DNA of 64,000 nucleotides from Acidobacteria bacterium bin61 (GTDB lineage Bacteria > Acidobacteriota > Vicinamibacteria > Marinacidobacterales > Marinacidobacteraceae), in the NCBI GenBank assembly GCA_002238705.1, contig MPMW01000003.1:1-64000 (forward strand), given 5' to 3'. Positions 15,877 through 25,030 of the stretch are shown here, in pieces (positions within the stretch are counted from its first letter, which is position 1; each line of letters starts with the position of its first letter). Both the position numbers and the translations under genes were made by a program. The notes beneath the pieces were generated by a model. The model saw only the letters and a program-made list of their open reading frames with translations. It had not been told where the DNA came from and did not search any database.

Positions 15877-16803
15877 TTGCGGATGGGACTTCCGATGGGT
15901 AGTTCCGCCCCCGGGGAGCTTCCGCGGCCAAGCGCGACGGTTGAGGCCCGGTTGGATGGCGGGATTCCGGCGCCCGTACGCCGGTACGGGAACCCTGAGG
16001 GATTCCGTCTGCTGATGAGTCACGGCAACGGGCTCGCCATCGACCTCTACTACCCGTTCTGGTCGCTCTTCCTCGACGACTTCGACGTCATCGTGTTCGA
16101 CCTGCGCAACCACGGTGCGAATCCGCTCGGAGACCTGGCGCAGCACACCGTCCCGAATCTCTGCCGCGACCTGGAGGTCATCGGGCAAACGGTGGACCGC
16201 GCCCTCGGGGTGCGGCCCCGTGCCGGGGTCTATCACTCGGTTTCCTGCCTGGCCGCAGCCATCACACCGTCTCTCGCCGTGTCGTACGCGGCTCTCGTGC
16301 TCTTCGAACCGCCCTTCTTCCAACCGGGAGTCAGTCGGCGGGTCTTCGAGTTCGCGTGCAGCCAGGCGGCGGCCCGAACCCGCATCCGGGCAGCCCGCTT
16401 CGGGGGTGAAGAGGACTTCGTTGCCCTCATGGGCGCGCAGCCAGCGATGGCGCGGCTCCTGCCCGGGGCGGCGCGGTTGATGGCCCGGACCACACTGCGT
16501 CCCATCCCGGCTGGGGGCTCGGAACTCCGGTGTCCTCCTGACTACGAGGCGAAGATCCTGGCTTCGATCCCTGCGTTTTCGCACATGTTGGATCCGGGGA
16601 CCCTGCCGCTGCCGGTGAAGGTGATCGGAGCCGACCCCGATCTGAAGCACTACTTTCTTCCGCCCTGCGCTCTCCAGTCCACCGGGTCCCTGGACTTCGA
16701 ATCCATCCCTGAAACCACCCATCTCGCGCAACTCGAGAAACCGGAGGCGTGCGCCAGGCTGACGGTGGAATTCCTCCGGAAGATCGGGCTCGGCGGGCGC
16801 TGA
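15877..16803 (+). CDS. Alpha/beta hydrolase-fold protein
   Basis: A protein of up to 308 residues with an alpha/beta hydrolase layout: an oxyanion-strand region (GFRLLMSHGNGLAIDLY), then DVIVFDLRNHGANP (the usual D-x-R-G/N-H-G strand-helix motif). The expected nucleophile elbow is VYHSVSCLAA, where the usual G-x-S-x-G is H-S-V-S-C. A later Asp region (VKVIGADPDLKHYF) and His (ETTHLAQLEKPEACA) could complete the triad. The atypical elbow leaves the activity uncertain, and it might have lost or changed function. The start could be 15877 or the ATG at 15895. It is convergent with the phosphopantetheinyl transferase gene. Confidence 0.7.
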   Translation: MRMGLPMGSSAPGELPRPSATVEARLDGGIPAPVRRYGNPEGFRLLMSHGNGLAIDLYYPFWSLFLDDFDVIVFDLRNHGANPLGDLAQHTVPNLCRDLEVIGQTVDRALGVRPRAGVYHSVSCLAAAITPSLAVSYAALVLFEPPFFQPGVSRRVFEFACSQAAARTRIRAARFGGEEDFVALMGAQPAMARLLPGAARLMARTTLRPIPAGGSELRCPPDYEAKILASIPAFSHMLDPGTLPLPVKVIGADPDLKHYFLPPCALQSTGSLDFESIPETTHLAQLEKPEACARLTVEFLRKIGLGGR

Positions 16804-16840
16804 GGAGTCCGACCGGCGGATCCGGTGCGAGACTCCGCGG

Positions 16841-17560
16841 TCAGGAGTCTCCGGTAGCAGCAGTCAGCCGGTACGCCATCGCGGCGGCGAAGCGCGGTTC
16901 ACCGAGGTCCATCAGCCGCCAGGCTTCGGACGGCGCGTGCGGAAAGCGGAACTCGGCGGAGCGCGCGCCGTCCAGCATCACCGGAGGGATCTCGAAGCGG
17001 GATGGATTCAGCGAGAAGCCGGTTCCGAGGGCCTTGATGAGCGCTTCCTTCAGGCTCCACAGCCGATAGAAGAGGTCCGTTTTCCGGGGTCCCGTGACCG
17101 CTGTGAGTGCGCGCCTCTCGGCGGGGCCGTAGACGCTGCTCCCGATGCCGTCGAAATTCCGGTCCGGAGCGCGTTCCTCCAGGTCTACCCCGAATCCGTC
17201 GTGTTCCGCGAACCCGATGAGGCCGTGGAGGCCGCTGTGGCTCACGTTGAAGCTCACCGGTGAGGGTGTCCCGTTGACCTTCGCAAACGGCTTGCCGTGT
17301 TCGAGATAACCGAAGGAAAGCTCCTCGTTCCGGCACTCGAGCCTCTCGTTGAGGTTGATCCGGAGCGCCGCCCGGCAAAGAGCAAACTGGCGCCGCGCTC
17401 CCTTCACCAAAAAGCGCTCCCACCGCCGCTGCTCGTCCTCGTCGAGCAGGGCGAGAGCTTGCTCCTCCCGCTCGGGGTCGGGCCGCAGGTCCACGTGCAG
17501 AATCAGTGAGCCTTCGGCCTCGTGCCACGGGCTCCACCACGGATCGCCGACGGCGGTCAT
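16841..17560 (-). CDS. 4'-phosphopantetheinyl transferase (Sfp-type)
   Basis: A 239-residue Sfp/EntD-type transferase that moves phosphopantetheine from CoA onto carrier-protein Ser residues. Key motifs are FNVSHSGLHGLIGF, the Mg-binding GVDLEERAPDRNF with its Asp and Glu, and FYRLWSLKEALIKALGTGFSL with the W-(S/T)-x-K-E-A signature. The ATG at 17560 overlaps the stop of the metallophosphoesterase gene as ATGA, which fixes the start better than any longer frame. No polyketide, peptide or fatty-acid synthase gene is nearby, so its target lies elsewhere, perhaps including the cell's main acyl carrier protein. Confidence 0.87.
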   Translation of the reverse strand: MTAVGDPWWSPWHEAEGSLILHVDLRPDPEREEQALALLDEDEQRRWERFLVKGARRQFALCRAALRINLNERLECRNEELSFGYLEHGKPFAKVNGTPSPVSFNVSHSGLHGLIGFAEHDGFGVDLEERAPDRNFDGIGSSVYGPAERRALTAVTGPRKTDLFYRLWSLKEALIKALGTGFSLNPSRFEIPPVMLDGARSAEFRFPHAPSEAWRLMDLGEPRFAAAMAYRLTAATGDS

Positions 17561-18393
17561 CTGCCGGCGCTGTTTCGGGGTGCGAGCGTTACCTCCCGCA
17601 GGTAGGCCCCCAGGCCGCGCGCCCGGTCCCACTGGCGCGGATAGCCGAGTGAGACCTCCTGGAAGGGCACCCCGTCGAGCCAGTGAGTGCCGCGAATGTG
17701 AAGGTGGCCGTACACCACCGCGCACGCGTTGAAGCGCCGGTGCCACCCGCTTGTCCGCCGGGTCCCGCACCACGGCGTGAAACGGGGCACCCGGGGGAGC
17801 ACCGCATGCTCCTCCTCGAGCGGGAAGTGATTGATCAGGACCTTGGGGATGTCCGCCGGGCAGGCCGCGAGCCGTCGGGCGGCGGAATCGCAGCGGGCGG
17901 CGCACCACGAGTCGCGATCCGGAAAGGGATCCGGATGCAGCACGTACTCGTCGGTGCATACGTTTCCGAACTCCCGAGCCCAGCGAACCACCCGGTCGCG
18001 GGTCACGTGCCGCGGCCGGAAGCTGTAGTCGTAGAGGAGGAACAGCGGCGCGATCAGGGCCCTCCCGCGTTCGTGCTCGAAGACGGGGTATGGATCTTCG
18101 GGAGTGAGGGCGCCGTGTCCACGAGCGATCTCGACGAGGCGCTCATAGAGCGCGACGCCCCGAAGACCGGGGGGCGTGTCCGGAAGGGTCCAGAGCTCAT
18201 GGTTTCCGGGGACCCACACGATTTGACGGAATTTCGGGGTCAGCTCCTGGAAAACCCAGTCGAGCCCCTTCGGGCCATCCGTGATGTCACCCGCCAGGAT
18301 GAGCCAGTCGTCCGGATGGGACGGGAACTCCTGCATCGCTTCGCGGTTTGCCGGATGGGATACATGGAGATCCGACAACGCCCACAAACGCAA
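17557..18393 (-). CDS. Metallophosphoesterase (calcineurin-like)
   Basis: A 278-residue soluble metal-dependent phosphoesterase. The canonical ligands are visible: D8-L-H10 near the N-terminus (LSDLHVSHP), AGDITDG with Asp36, VPGNHELW with Asn64, His65 and Glu66, and a C-terminal YGHLHIRGTHW with two His. The middle segment (VINHFPLEEEHAVLPRVPRF) carries a further His. The substrate is unknown. The tight overlap with the phosphopantetheinyl transferase suggests a shared job, conceivably removal or recycling of phosphopantetheine-type products, but this is inference from position only. Confidence 0.85.
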   Translation of the reverse strand: MRLWALSDLHVSHPANREAMQEFPSHPDDWLILAGDITDGPKGLDWVFQELTPKFRQIVWVPGNHELWTLPDTPPGLRGVALYERLVEIARGHGALTPEDPYPVFEHERGRALIAPLFLLYDYSFRPRHVTRDRVVRWAREFGNVCTDEYVLHPDPFPDRDSWCAARCDSAARRLAACPADIPKVLINHFPLEEEHAVLPRVPRFTPWCGTRRTSGWHRRFNACAVVYGHLHIRGTHWLDGVPFQEVSLGYPRQWDRARGLGAYLREVTLAPRNSAGR

Positions 18394-18499
18394 CGGACTA
18401 CCGCCCAGGCCGGCAGGGCTCCGACATCAGCATGGATTCGACCGAATTCTAGATCGGACTCTGTCCAGACTGGGCGGGACCGAACGGGGCCGCGGCTGC

Positions 18500-18610
18500 C
18501 AGGAGTCTGTCCCGTAGAAAAAATAGGAGGATAAAAGTTCCACTGCGGGTGAACACCACTGTGTTTTTCCACCATGACGTTCGGAAATCGTCCTACGGGA
18601 CAGGCTCCTA
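18500..18610. mobile_element. 111-bp MITE related to the IS1182-like element
   Basis: The left end reads CAGGAGTCTGTCCCGTAG. The right end on the other strand reads TAGGAGCCTGTCCCGTAG, which is identical over 18 bases to the left end of the complete insertion sequence at 3405-5087. The interior is non-coding and unusually AT-rich. The element lies between the divergent metallophosphoesterase and RND adaptor genes, in what must be their promoter region. It is probably moved in trans by the IS1182-like transposase. Confidence 0.8.
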
Positions 18611-18685
18611 GCCCGGCCGCCCGGCCCAAGTACACTCCGCCGTCATCATGAGAGGTGCGGTGCGGTCGGTTGCCGCCCTTGCCGC

Positions 18686-19897
18686 ATGGAGTCCGTGCTG
18701 ATGTTTCGGCGTTTCCTCTTCGTCCCGATCCTGCTGGGCGGGGTCGCGGCGGTGGCCCTTCTGGTCGCCCTCGGTCCGGAACCGGAGGCCCAGGAGATCG
18801 AGGCCTCGCTCCCCGAGGTTCAGGTGCAAACGGTGCGGCTGGATACGCAGCGGGTCCGGGTGCACGCGGACGGGACGGCGCGGCCCGCGCGGCGCACGAG
18901 GGTCGCCGCCCAGGTCGCCGGCGAGATCGTCTGGGCCGCGGACCCGCTTCGCGCCGGAGCATCGGTCGAGGAGGGGATAGCGCTCTTCCGGATCCGGCAG
19001 ACCCCCTACGCGCAGGCGGTGGCGGAAGCGCGAAGCCGTCTCGCGGAAGCCGAACTCCGCCTGCTCCGCGAGCGGGCGGCCGCGGAACTGGCCCGGACCG
19101 AATGGCAGCGGACCGGAATGGAGCCGGATCCGCTCGCGCTCGGCGCGCCGCAGTTGCAGGCCGCCGAAGAGGGTGCGGCGGCCGCGCGGGCGGCGCTTGC
19201 ATCCGCGGACGAAGACTTCGACAACACCGAAGTCCGGGCGCCCCACGCCGGCCTGGTCGTTTCCCGGAGCGCCGAAGTGGGAGAGTGGGTCGCCCCGGGC
19301 CGGTCGCTCCTGGAACTGTTCTCCCTGGATGTGTTCGAGGTGCGGGTTTCGCTGCCGGACGCGGCTCTCGCCCTGGTGGACCTCCCATTTCCGGGGAGCG
19401 GGCGGCGGGGGCCGGGAGCTCGGGTCACCGCGACGTTCGGACCTCCGAACGCGGAAGTCCGCTGGGCCTGGGAAGGACGACTGACGCGGATGGAGGGCGA
19501 GATGGATCCGGCAACCCGCTTCGTCCCGGCCGTGATTGAAGTGGCGAGGCCCTACCAGCAGGCTCCCGATGGCAGGCCCCCGCTCGTGGCCGGGATGTTC
19601 GTGCAGGTCGAGATCGAGGGGAAGGAGTTTGGAGAGGTTGCCGCGGTCCCCGTGAGCGCCTTCCGCGCTGATGGCACCGTGCTCGTCGTGGACGGCGAAG
19701 ATCGGATCCGGATTCGGGAGGTGGACGCATTCTGGCCCGCGCATGAAACGGCGCTCCTGGTTCGCTCCGGTCTTCGAGCCGGCGAGCGGTTGGTGGTTTT
19801 TCCGCCGTCCCTGGTCGCAGAGGGAATGCGGGTCCGGATCGCCGGTTCCCCGGATGGGGCGCTTCCCTCCGGAGGCAATGCGCCGGAGGGTTGCTGA
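18686..19897 (+). CDS. RND efflux periplasmic adaptor (HlyD/AcrA family)
   Basis: A 403-residue membrane fusion protein. An N-terminal anchor (FLFVPILLGGVAAVALLVAL) is followed by a split lipoyl domain (GTARPARRTRVAAQVAGEIVWA and APHAGLVVSRSAEVGEWVAPG), a short alpha-helical hairpin rich in Ala, Arg and Glu at about residues 110-170, a beta-barrel domain, and a membrane-proximal domain (AAVPVSAFRADGTVLVVDG). It links the inner-membrane pump to an outer-membrane channel. The permease gene starts 15 bases downstream. No outer-membrane factor gene is present here. An in-frame ATG five codons later (MFRRF) is also possible as the start. Confidence 0.85.
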   Translation: MESVLMFRRFLFVPILLGGVAAVALLVALGPEPEAQEIEASLPEVQVQTVRLDTQRVRVHADGTARPARRTRVAAQVAGEIVWAADPLRAGASVEEGIALFRIRQTPYAQAVAEARSRLAEAELRLLRERAAAELARTEWQRTGMEPDPLALGAPQLQAAEEGAAAARAALASADEDFDNTEVRAPHAGLVVSRSAEVGEWVAPGRSLLELFSLDVFEVRVSLPDAALALVDLPFPGSGRRGPGARVTATFGPPNAEVRWAWEGRLTRMEGEMDPATRFVPAVIEVARPYQQAPDGRPPLVAGMFVQVEIEGKEFGEVAAVPVSAFRADGTVLVVDGEDRIRIREVDAFWPAHETALLVRSGLRAGERLVVFPPSLVAEGMRVRIAGSPDGALPSGGNAPEGC

Positions 19898-19912
19898 GCG
19901 ATCAGGGGCGGG

Positions 19913-22900
19913 ATGGACGGAGAACTCCCTGATCAGGAGCGTCGTTCCACCGGCGTAATCGCCTGGTTCGTCCGGAACCGGGTCGCCGCCAACCTGATCT
20001 TCTTCGGCGTTTCGCTGGCGGGGTATCTGGCTCTCGGCGGAATACCGCACGAACTCCTTCCGGAAACCTCCTCCCCCGCGGTTGTGGTGCGGGTCGTGCT
20101 ACCGGGGGCGGAGGCCGAAGTGGTCGAGTCCCGCGTGCTGCTTCCACTCGAGGAAGCGTTGCGGGGCATCGAGGGTGTGCGCGAGATGACCGGCCTCGCG
20201 ACGGACAACACCGGGGCGATCACGCTCGTACTCGAGGCCGGCGCGGACATTCGCCGGATCGGGGACACGGTGCGCGAACGGGTGGGGTCGCTCACCTCGC
20301 TTCCGGCTGAGGTGGAGGATCCCGTAGTTTCCGAGATTGCTCCGTATCGGGAGATCTTCCGGATCGCCGTGCACGGGGCGGCCAGCGAACGCGATCTCCA
20401 CGAGGCGGCCCGGCTCGTCCACGACGCGGTGGTGGCGCTACCGGGAGTGGCCGCGGTGCAGCGGCTGACGGGCTGGGATCAGGAACTGACCATCGAGATC
20501 CCCGAGCAGAATCTGACCCGGTTCGGGTTGACCTTCGACCGCGTGACGGACGCCGTCCGGCTGGGGTCCGCGGACATTCCCGCGGGCACCGCGCGGCGCG
20601 GTGCCCACGAACTCACACTGCGTACCGAGGGCGCCGCGGCAACCGCTGAGGACTTCGAGCGGATCCCGGTGATTGCGGCGCCGGACGGCGGCATGGTGCG
20701 TTTGGCGGACATCGCTACGGTGACCGACGGCTTCGCGGTGTCGGATCGTGAGGCGTGGATGAACGGAGAGCCCGCGGTGTTCCTGAGCGTCCTGCTGCGA
20801 GACGGTGGCCGACTGGCGGAAACCACTGCGAGGGCGCGTGAGGTCATCCGGGCGATGCAGCTCCCCGAGGGGATTCGGGCGACCCCCTGGTACTTCGCGG
20901 CCGAGGATTTCCAGGACCGGCTCGACCTCATGATCCGGAACGGGATCGCCGGCCTGGGGCTCATCTTCCTGGTGCTGTTCTTCACGCTCTCGACCCGCCT
21001 TGCGGTGTGGACCGCCGCCGGACTTCCGTTCACCTTCTTCGGCGCCTTCCTGTTGATGCCGGGGCTCGGGATCACCGTCAACCTGCTCAGCATGTTCGGG
21101 TTCATCGTGGCCTTGGGCATCGTGGTGGACGATGCGATCGTGGTGGGCGAGAACATCCAGCGACGGATGGACGACGGCGGGGAGAGCCGGGCAGAATCGG
21201 CGATCCGCGGCACCCGGAGGGTTCTCTTTCCGGCGGCGTTCGGGGTGCTGACCACGATGGCCGCGTTTGCTCCACTTCTCGGAATTCCGGGTGTGTACGG
21301 CGAGCTGATCGGCGACGTGCCGCGGATGGTGATTCCGATCCTGGCGTTCTCACTGCTTGAGGCCGCGTGGATATTGCCCCATCATCTGGCGCACGGCGGT
21401 TTGGCCGTCCGCCCGAGCCGGCGTCTCGCCCGGATCCGGGGCGTGGTCCAATCGGCTTTCGACCGGACCGTGGAGACGGTCTACCGGCCGGCGCTCCGGT
21501 GGGCGCTCAACAACCGGCTGGCGACCCTGTCCCTGGGCGTCTTCGCACTGTGCCTCGCGTTCGGGCTCACCACCGGGGGTTTCGTGCAGGTCGTGACGGG
21601 TTCGCCGATGGACAACAACATCGCGTTCATCCAGATCACTCTCCCGGCGGAAGCGACTTCGGACACCACCCGCGCGGTGGTCGCTTCGCTCGATAGCGTG
21701 GTGGACGAGGTGCGTGAGCAGATTCGCGCCGAGTCGGGAGTGGATGTCGAGCGTCACCGGGTGGTGCTGGTGGGGCAGCGCATTCCGATCGGGGTTGGGG
21801 AGTCGTTCGGTGGAACTTCCGGGGAGGTGGGCGCGTCCGTGGGCCAGATCGTCTGGCGGCTCAGCCCTCAGGAAGACCGCGCGGGAATCCCGACTCGCTC
21901 CGTCGCCGACCGGGTCCGGAACCGGATTCGATCGGAGCCGGTGGACGCCAGGGTGTCCGTGATCAGCGATGCCTTCGGCCAGGTGGCGGATGTGTCGATC
22001 CGGATTCGGGGTCCTGACTTCGAGGGCCTCCTGGCGGCCTCCGAGGCGCTCCAGGCGGGGCTCCGCCCGGTTCCGGGAGTGACTTCCGTTTCGGACGATT
22101 CCGAGGGCGCCACCCCGGGTCTGGTGGCGCGGGTCCGCCCCGGTGGATCGGGGACGGGGATTACCGCGGGCGCCGTGGGCCGCCAACTCCGCCAGGCGTT
22201 TCACGGCGAAGAGATCGCGCGACTGCAACGGCATCGCGACGAGATTCGGGTAGTGCTGCGCTCCCCGCGCGCCGAGTCGGGCGGAGCTTTGGGAGTGGCG
22301 GACCTGCCCGTGCGCGGCCCCGACGGGCGCGTAACTCCACTTGGCCAGATTGCCGAGGTTTCCGTGGCAGCCGGACAGTCGGTCATCCGCCGGGTGGACT
22401 CGTTGCGGGCGGTCACTGTCATGGCCACCGTGGACGGGCGGGTAGCAACTCCGGATGCGGTCATCGCCGCCGCCCGCGACCAGGTGTTGCCCGGGCTCCG
22501 CGAGCGCTTCCCGAGATTCGACTTCGGGATCGCCGGGTTGGCGGGCGACGCGGAGGAGACTCAGGAATCCCTGGCGCGCAGCGGGCTTCTCGCCGTGATG
22601 CTCATCTTCGTGTTGCTCGCGATCCCGCTCGGTTCGTGGACCCAGCCGTTCCTGATCCTTGCCGCGATCCCGTTCGGTCTTGCCGGTGCGGTGTTTGGGC
22701 ACTTCATCATGGGAATCAATCTCGACTCGATGAGCCTTTTCGGGATGGTGCCTCTCATCGGGATCGTAGTGAACGACGCGCTGGTGATGCTCGACTTCAC
22801 CAATCGGAGCCGGGCGCGAGGGCTTTCGGCCCGGGAGGCGGCGCTCCAGTCCGGACCTGCCCGCTTCCGAGCCGTAGTCCTGACTTCGCTGACTACCTGC

Positions 22901-23083
22901 GCCGGGGTGACGCCCCTGCTGGCGGAAAGGAGCTATCAGGCTGCCCTGCTGATCCCGATGGCGGTGTCGCTGGCCTTCGGGGTCGCGTTTGCCACCCTGG
23001 TTACGCTGTTCCTGGTTCCGGTCCTTTACAGCTTGGCGAGCGACCTGACCGGGACATTGGCGCGGCGCGGTTCGGCTGTCTGA
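19913..23083 (+). CDS. RND multidrug/metabolite efflux permease (AcrB/HAE family)
   Basis: A 1056-residue inner-membrane proton-driven exporter with the duplicated RND plan. The first transmembrane helix is near residue 15 (IAWFVRNRVAANLIFFGV), followed by a large periplasmic loop, helices 2-6 at about residues 340-490, a second loop, and the last five helices at about 890-1050. The proton-relay motif is present in helix 4 (GFIVALGIVVDDAIVVGENI) with paired Asp. The mirrored segment GMVPLIGIVVNDALVML is in the second half. The substrate is not predictable. It ends four bases before the convergent galactokinase gene. Confidence 0.9.
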   Translation: MDGELPDQERRSTGVIAWFVRNRVAANLIFFGVSLAGYLALGGIPHELLPETSSPAVVVRVVLPGAEAEVVESRVLLPLEEALRGIEGVREMTGLATDNTGAITLVLEAGADIRRIGDTVRERVGSLTSLPAEVEDPVVSEIAPYREIFRIAVHGAASERDLHEAARLVHDAVVALPGVAAVQRLTGWDQELTIEIPEQNLTRFGLTFDRVTDAVRLGSADIPAGTARRGAHELTLRTEGAAATAEDFERIPVIAAPDGGMVRLADIATVTDGFAVSDREAWMNGEPAVFLSVLLRDGGRLAETTARAREVIRAMQLPEGIRATPWYFAAEDFQDRLDLMIRNGIAGLGLIFLVLFFTLSTRLAVWTAAGLPFTFFGAFLLMPGLGITVNLLSMFGFIVALGIVVDDAIVVGENIQRRMDDGGESRAESAIRGTRRVLFPAAFGVLTTMAAFAPLLGIPGVYGELIGDVPRMVIPILAFSLLEAAWILPHHLAHGGLAVRPSRRLARIRGVVQSAFDRTVETVYRPALRWALNNRLATLSLGVFALCLAFGLTTGGFVQVVTGSPMDNNIAFIQITLPAEATSDTTRAVVASLDSVVDEVREQIRAESGVDVERHRVVLVGQRIPIGVGESFGGTSGEVGASVGQIVWRLSPQEDRAGIPTRSVADRVRNRIRSEPVDARVSVISDAFGQVADVSIRIRGPDFEGLLAASEALQAGLRPVPGVTSVSDDSEGATPGLVARVRPGGSGTGITAGAVGRQLRQAFHGEEIARLQRHRDEIRVVLRSPRAESGGALGVADLPVRGPDGRVTPLGQIAEVSVAAGQSVIRRVDSLRAVTVMATVDGRVATPDAVIAAARDQVLPGLRERFPRFDFGIAGLAGDAEETQESLARSGLLAVMLIFVLLAIPLGSWTQPFLILAAIPFGLAGAVFGHFIMGINLDSMSLFGMVPLIGIVVNDALVMLDFTNRSRARGLSAREAALQSGPARFRAVVLTSLTTCAGVTPLLAERSYQAALLIPMAVSLAFGVAFATLVTLFLVPVLYSLASDLTGTLARRGSAV

Positions 23084-23087
23084 TCGC

Positions 23088-24317
23088 TCAGACGGGGAGC
23101 AGGGCCGCGGGTCCGGAGGGCGTGGCGTCGAGCAGGTGGGCGCCGTCCGGGGCCGGGATTCCGCGGGGGAGGTAGTACCGCTCGATCAGTTGGCCCCGGA
23201 TGGTCCCCTCGCGGCCGGGCGGCGCGAGGATCACTATCGAACCCCCGAGTCCGGCGCCGGTGAGGCGGGCGCCGAGCGCTCCCGCGCGCCGGGCCTCCTC
23301 GACCAGGGCGTCCAGTTCCGGGGTGCTGACCTCGTAGTCGCGCCGGAGGCTTTCGTGGGAAGCGTCGAGCGTCTTGCCGAGTCCGGCGGCGTTCCCGGAC
23401 CGGAGGTGTTCGACGGCGGCGGCCGTCCGTCCGGCTTCCGTGACGACGTGGCGGAATCGTCCCGCGAGCGGCGCCGGCAAGCGGTCAGCCGCGGCGAGGA
23501 GGTCCGCCTGAGGGTGGTTCGCGAGGAGCGCCGGGTAGCCATCCGCGCCCGGCAGGAACTCCCGGACGCGGACGAGCGCCTCCCGGGCGTCCCGGACGCG
23601 CGCATCGAAAGTGATTCCGGCGCTTCCTCCCTTGTCGGCGCGCTGGCCGCTATAGGCGGCGAGAAAGCAAAACCGCGATGGGTCCACTTCGACTGGCGTC
23701 CAGGCGGGCGGGTCGAAGGCGAGGTGGAGCGCGTGTCCGGGAACGGCCGCGAGACAGATGGACTGGTCCATGGCGCCGCCCTGGATGGCGACCCCGTGCT
23801 CCGCTGCGGCGAGATCGAGCGCGAGGCGCATGCGTTCTCTCCGGGAGAGCTCCGCGCCGGGCGGCAGGCGGCGGCAGGCGAGCAGTGCGAGCGCGCCCGC
23901 AATCACCAGCGCCGAAGACGAGGAGAGCCCGGCCGCGGCGGGGAGGTCGGAGGCCAGCGCGCCGTCAAGACCGGCGCGGGTGTTCGTCCAGCCTCCCGCG
24001 GCGAGCCCGGCCGCCGCGGCGCTCAGGTAGCGCCCGAACCCGGCGGGCGGGGGCCCGGGCTCAAGCGGGAAATCGGCCTCGCCGTAGTCGGGGGTGTTGC
24101 TCAGGCAGCGGATCCGGGCGTCGCCCCGCGCCGCGAAAGCGAGCGCGATCCCGTGGCCGAGCGCCGTCGGCAGCACCGGCAGGCCGCAGTAGTCCACGTG
24201 TTCCCCGATCAGGTTTACCCGGCCGGGCGCGAAGGCGACTCCCTCCGGCGAACGGCCGAACCGGCGACGGAAAGCCATCCGGGCCGCTTCCACCGGAGCC
24301 GGCGCTCCCCACGACAC
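23088..24317 (-). CDS. galK: Galactokinase (GHMP kinase family)
   Basis: A product of about 409 residues that phosphorylates galactose at C1 in the Leloir pathway. The galactokinase signature is GRVNLIGEHVDYCGLPVLP near the N-terminus. The GHMP ATP-binding loop is AAAGLSSSSALVIAGA, and the C-terminal motif is LGARLTGAGLGGSIVIL. AYSGQRADKGGSAG and the acidic segment MDQSICLAAV also match. The open frame continues further upstream through the PIN-toxin gene, so I start at the GTG at 24317. No ATG gives a sensible N-terminus, and this start should be checked. No other galactose gene is nearby. Other GHMP sugar kinases are less likely. Confidence 0.78.
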   Translation of the reverse strand: MSWGAPAPVEAARMAFRRRFGRSPEGVAFAPGRVNLIGEHVDYCGLPVLPTALGHGIALAFAARGDARIRCLSNTPDYGEADFPLEPGPPPAGFGRYLSAAAAGLAAGGWTNTRAGLDGALASDLPAAAGLSSSSALVIAGALALLACRRLPPGAELSRRERMRLALDLAAAEHGVAIQGGAMDQSICLAAVPGHALHLAFDPPAWTPVEVDPSRFCFLAAYSGQRADKGGSAGITFDARVRDAREALVRVREFLPGADGYPALLANHPQADLLAAADRLPAPLAGRFRHVVTEAGRTAAAVEHLRSGNAAGLGKTLDASHESLRRDYEVSTPELDALVEEARRAGALGARLTGAGLGGSIVILAPPGREGTIRGQLIERYYLPRGIPAPDGAHLLDATPSGPAALLPV

Positions 24318-24370
24318 AGGTGCGGTCCGGCCTTGTGCCGGGGCCGCTCCAGCCGCCGGCTTCGTCTGAC

Positions 24371-24748
24371 TCAGAAGGGAATCCTTTCCAGATCCCGGAC
24401 GGCGTCGAAATGGGCGTCCCGGCTGAGGACGGACAACCCGTACTGCCGGGAGAGCGCGGCGATCCAGAGGTCGTTCGAGGGAATGGGACGGCCAATACCC
24501 TTCAGTTCGAGACGGATCTCGGCGTAGCGGCCGGCCGTTGCCGAACCGATGCCGGCGATCTCGGCGGACGGCAACCTTCGGCGGAGCCAATCCTCGTAGA
24601 AATCCCGATGACGTGACTGGCGAACACCGAAGAGGAACTCTCCCAGGACGACGACCGGTACGACCAGCCGATCGGCCAACATCAACGGCGCCTCGACGGC
24701 GCCATCCCCGTCCGCCCAGGCGGAGAGGGCGTTCGTGTCGAGGATCAC
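24371..24748 (-). CDS. PIN-domain toxin (VapC family)
   Basis: A 125-residue PIN ribonuclease. The metal-binding acidic residues are in place: Asp4 (MILDTN), Glu37 (VVLGEFLFG), Asp in IPSNDLWIAA, and a final Asp in LSRDAHFDAV. The length is normal for VapC toxins, which cleave tRNA or rRNA when their antitoxin is lost. Its ATG overlaps the stop of the antitoxin gene by 4 bases, giving the usual antitoxin-then-toxin order. Confidence 0.88.
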   Translation of the reverse strand: MILDTNALSAWADGDGAVEAPLMLADRLVVPVVVLGEFLFGVRQSRHRDFYEDWLRRRLPSAEIAGIGSATAGRYAEIRLELKGIGRPIPSNDLWIAALSRQYGLSVLSRDAHFDAVRDLERIPF

Positions 24749-25020
24749 TCCAGATCTTCAGGTTCCAGGCGCCCGAACTCGTCGTCGATGATGCGCTGGA
24801 TGCGGCGGGTCTCCTCGGAGAGGTGGGACAACTCGCCGAATCCGGCCATCCAGGGCCGACGGCTCCCGGGATCGCCAGCCTCAGACGTTTCGGCGCGGAT
24901 TTTTTCCTCGAGCGCCTCCGTGAAGAGTCGTTTGAGGGTTGTCCCGCGGGCCGCAGCCAGCACGCGCGCCTGCCGGAGGACCGGGTCCGGAAGTTCGATC
25001 GTTGTCTTCACTCGACCCAT
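24745..25020 (-). CDS. VapB-type antitoxin
   Basis: A 91-residue protein. The N-terminal ribbon-helix-helix (MGRVKTTIELPDPVLRQARV) with the helix RGTTLKRLFTEALEEKI binds DNA and should autoregulate the pair. The acidic C-terminal half (IQRIIDDEFGRLEPEDLE) would wrap the PIN toxin. The ATG at 25020 fits this domain start; longer frames add unrelated residues. Confidence 0.85.
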   Translation of the reverse strand: MGRVKTTIELPDPVLRQARVLAAARGTTLKRLFTEALEEKIRAETSEAGDPGSRRPWMAGFGELSHLSEETRRIQRIIDDEFGRLEPEDLE

Positions 25021-25030
25021 ATTACCGTAT

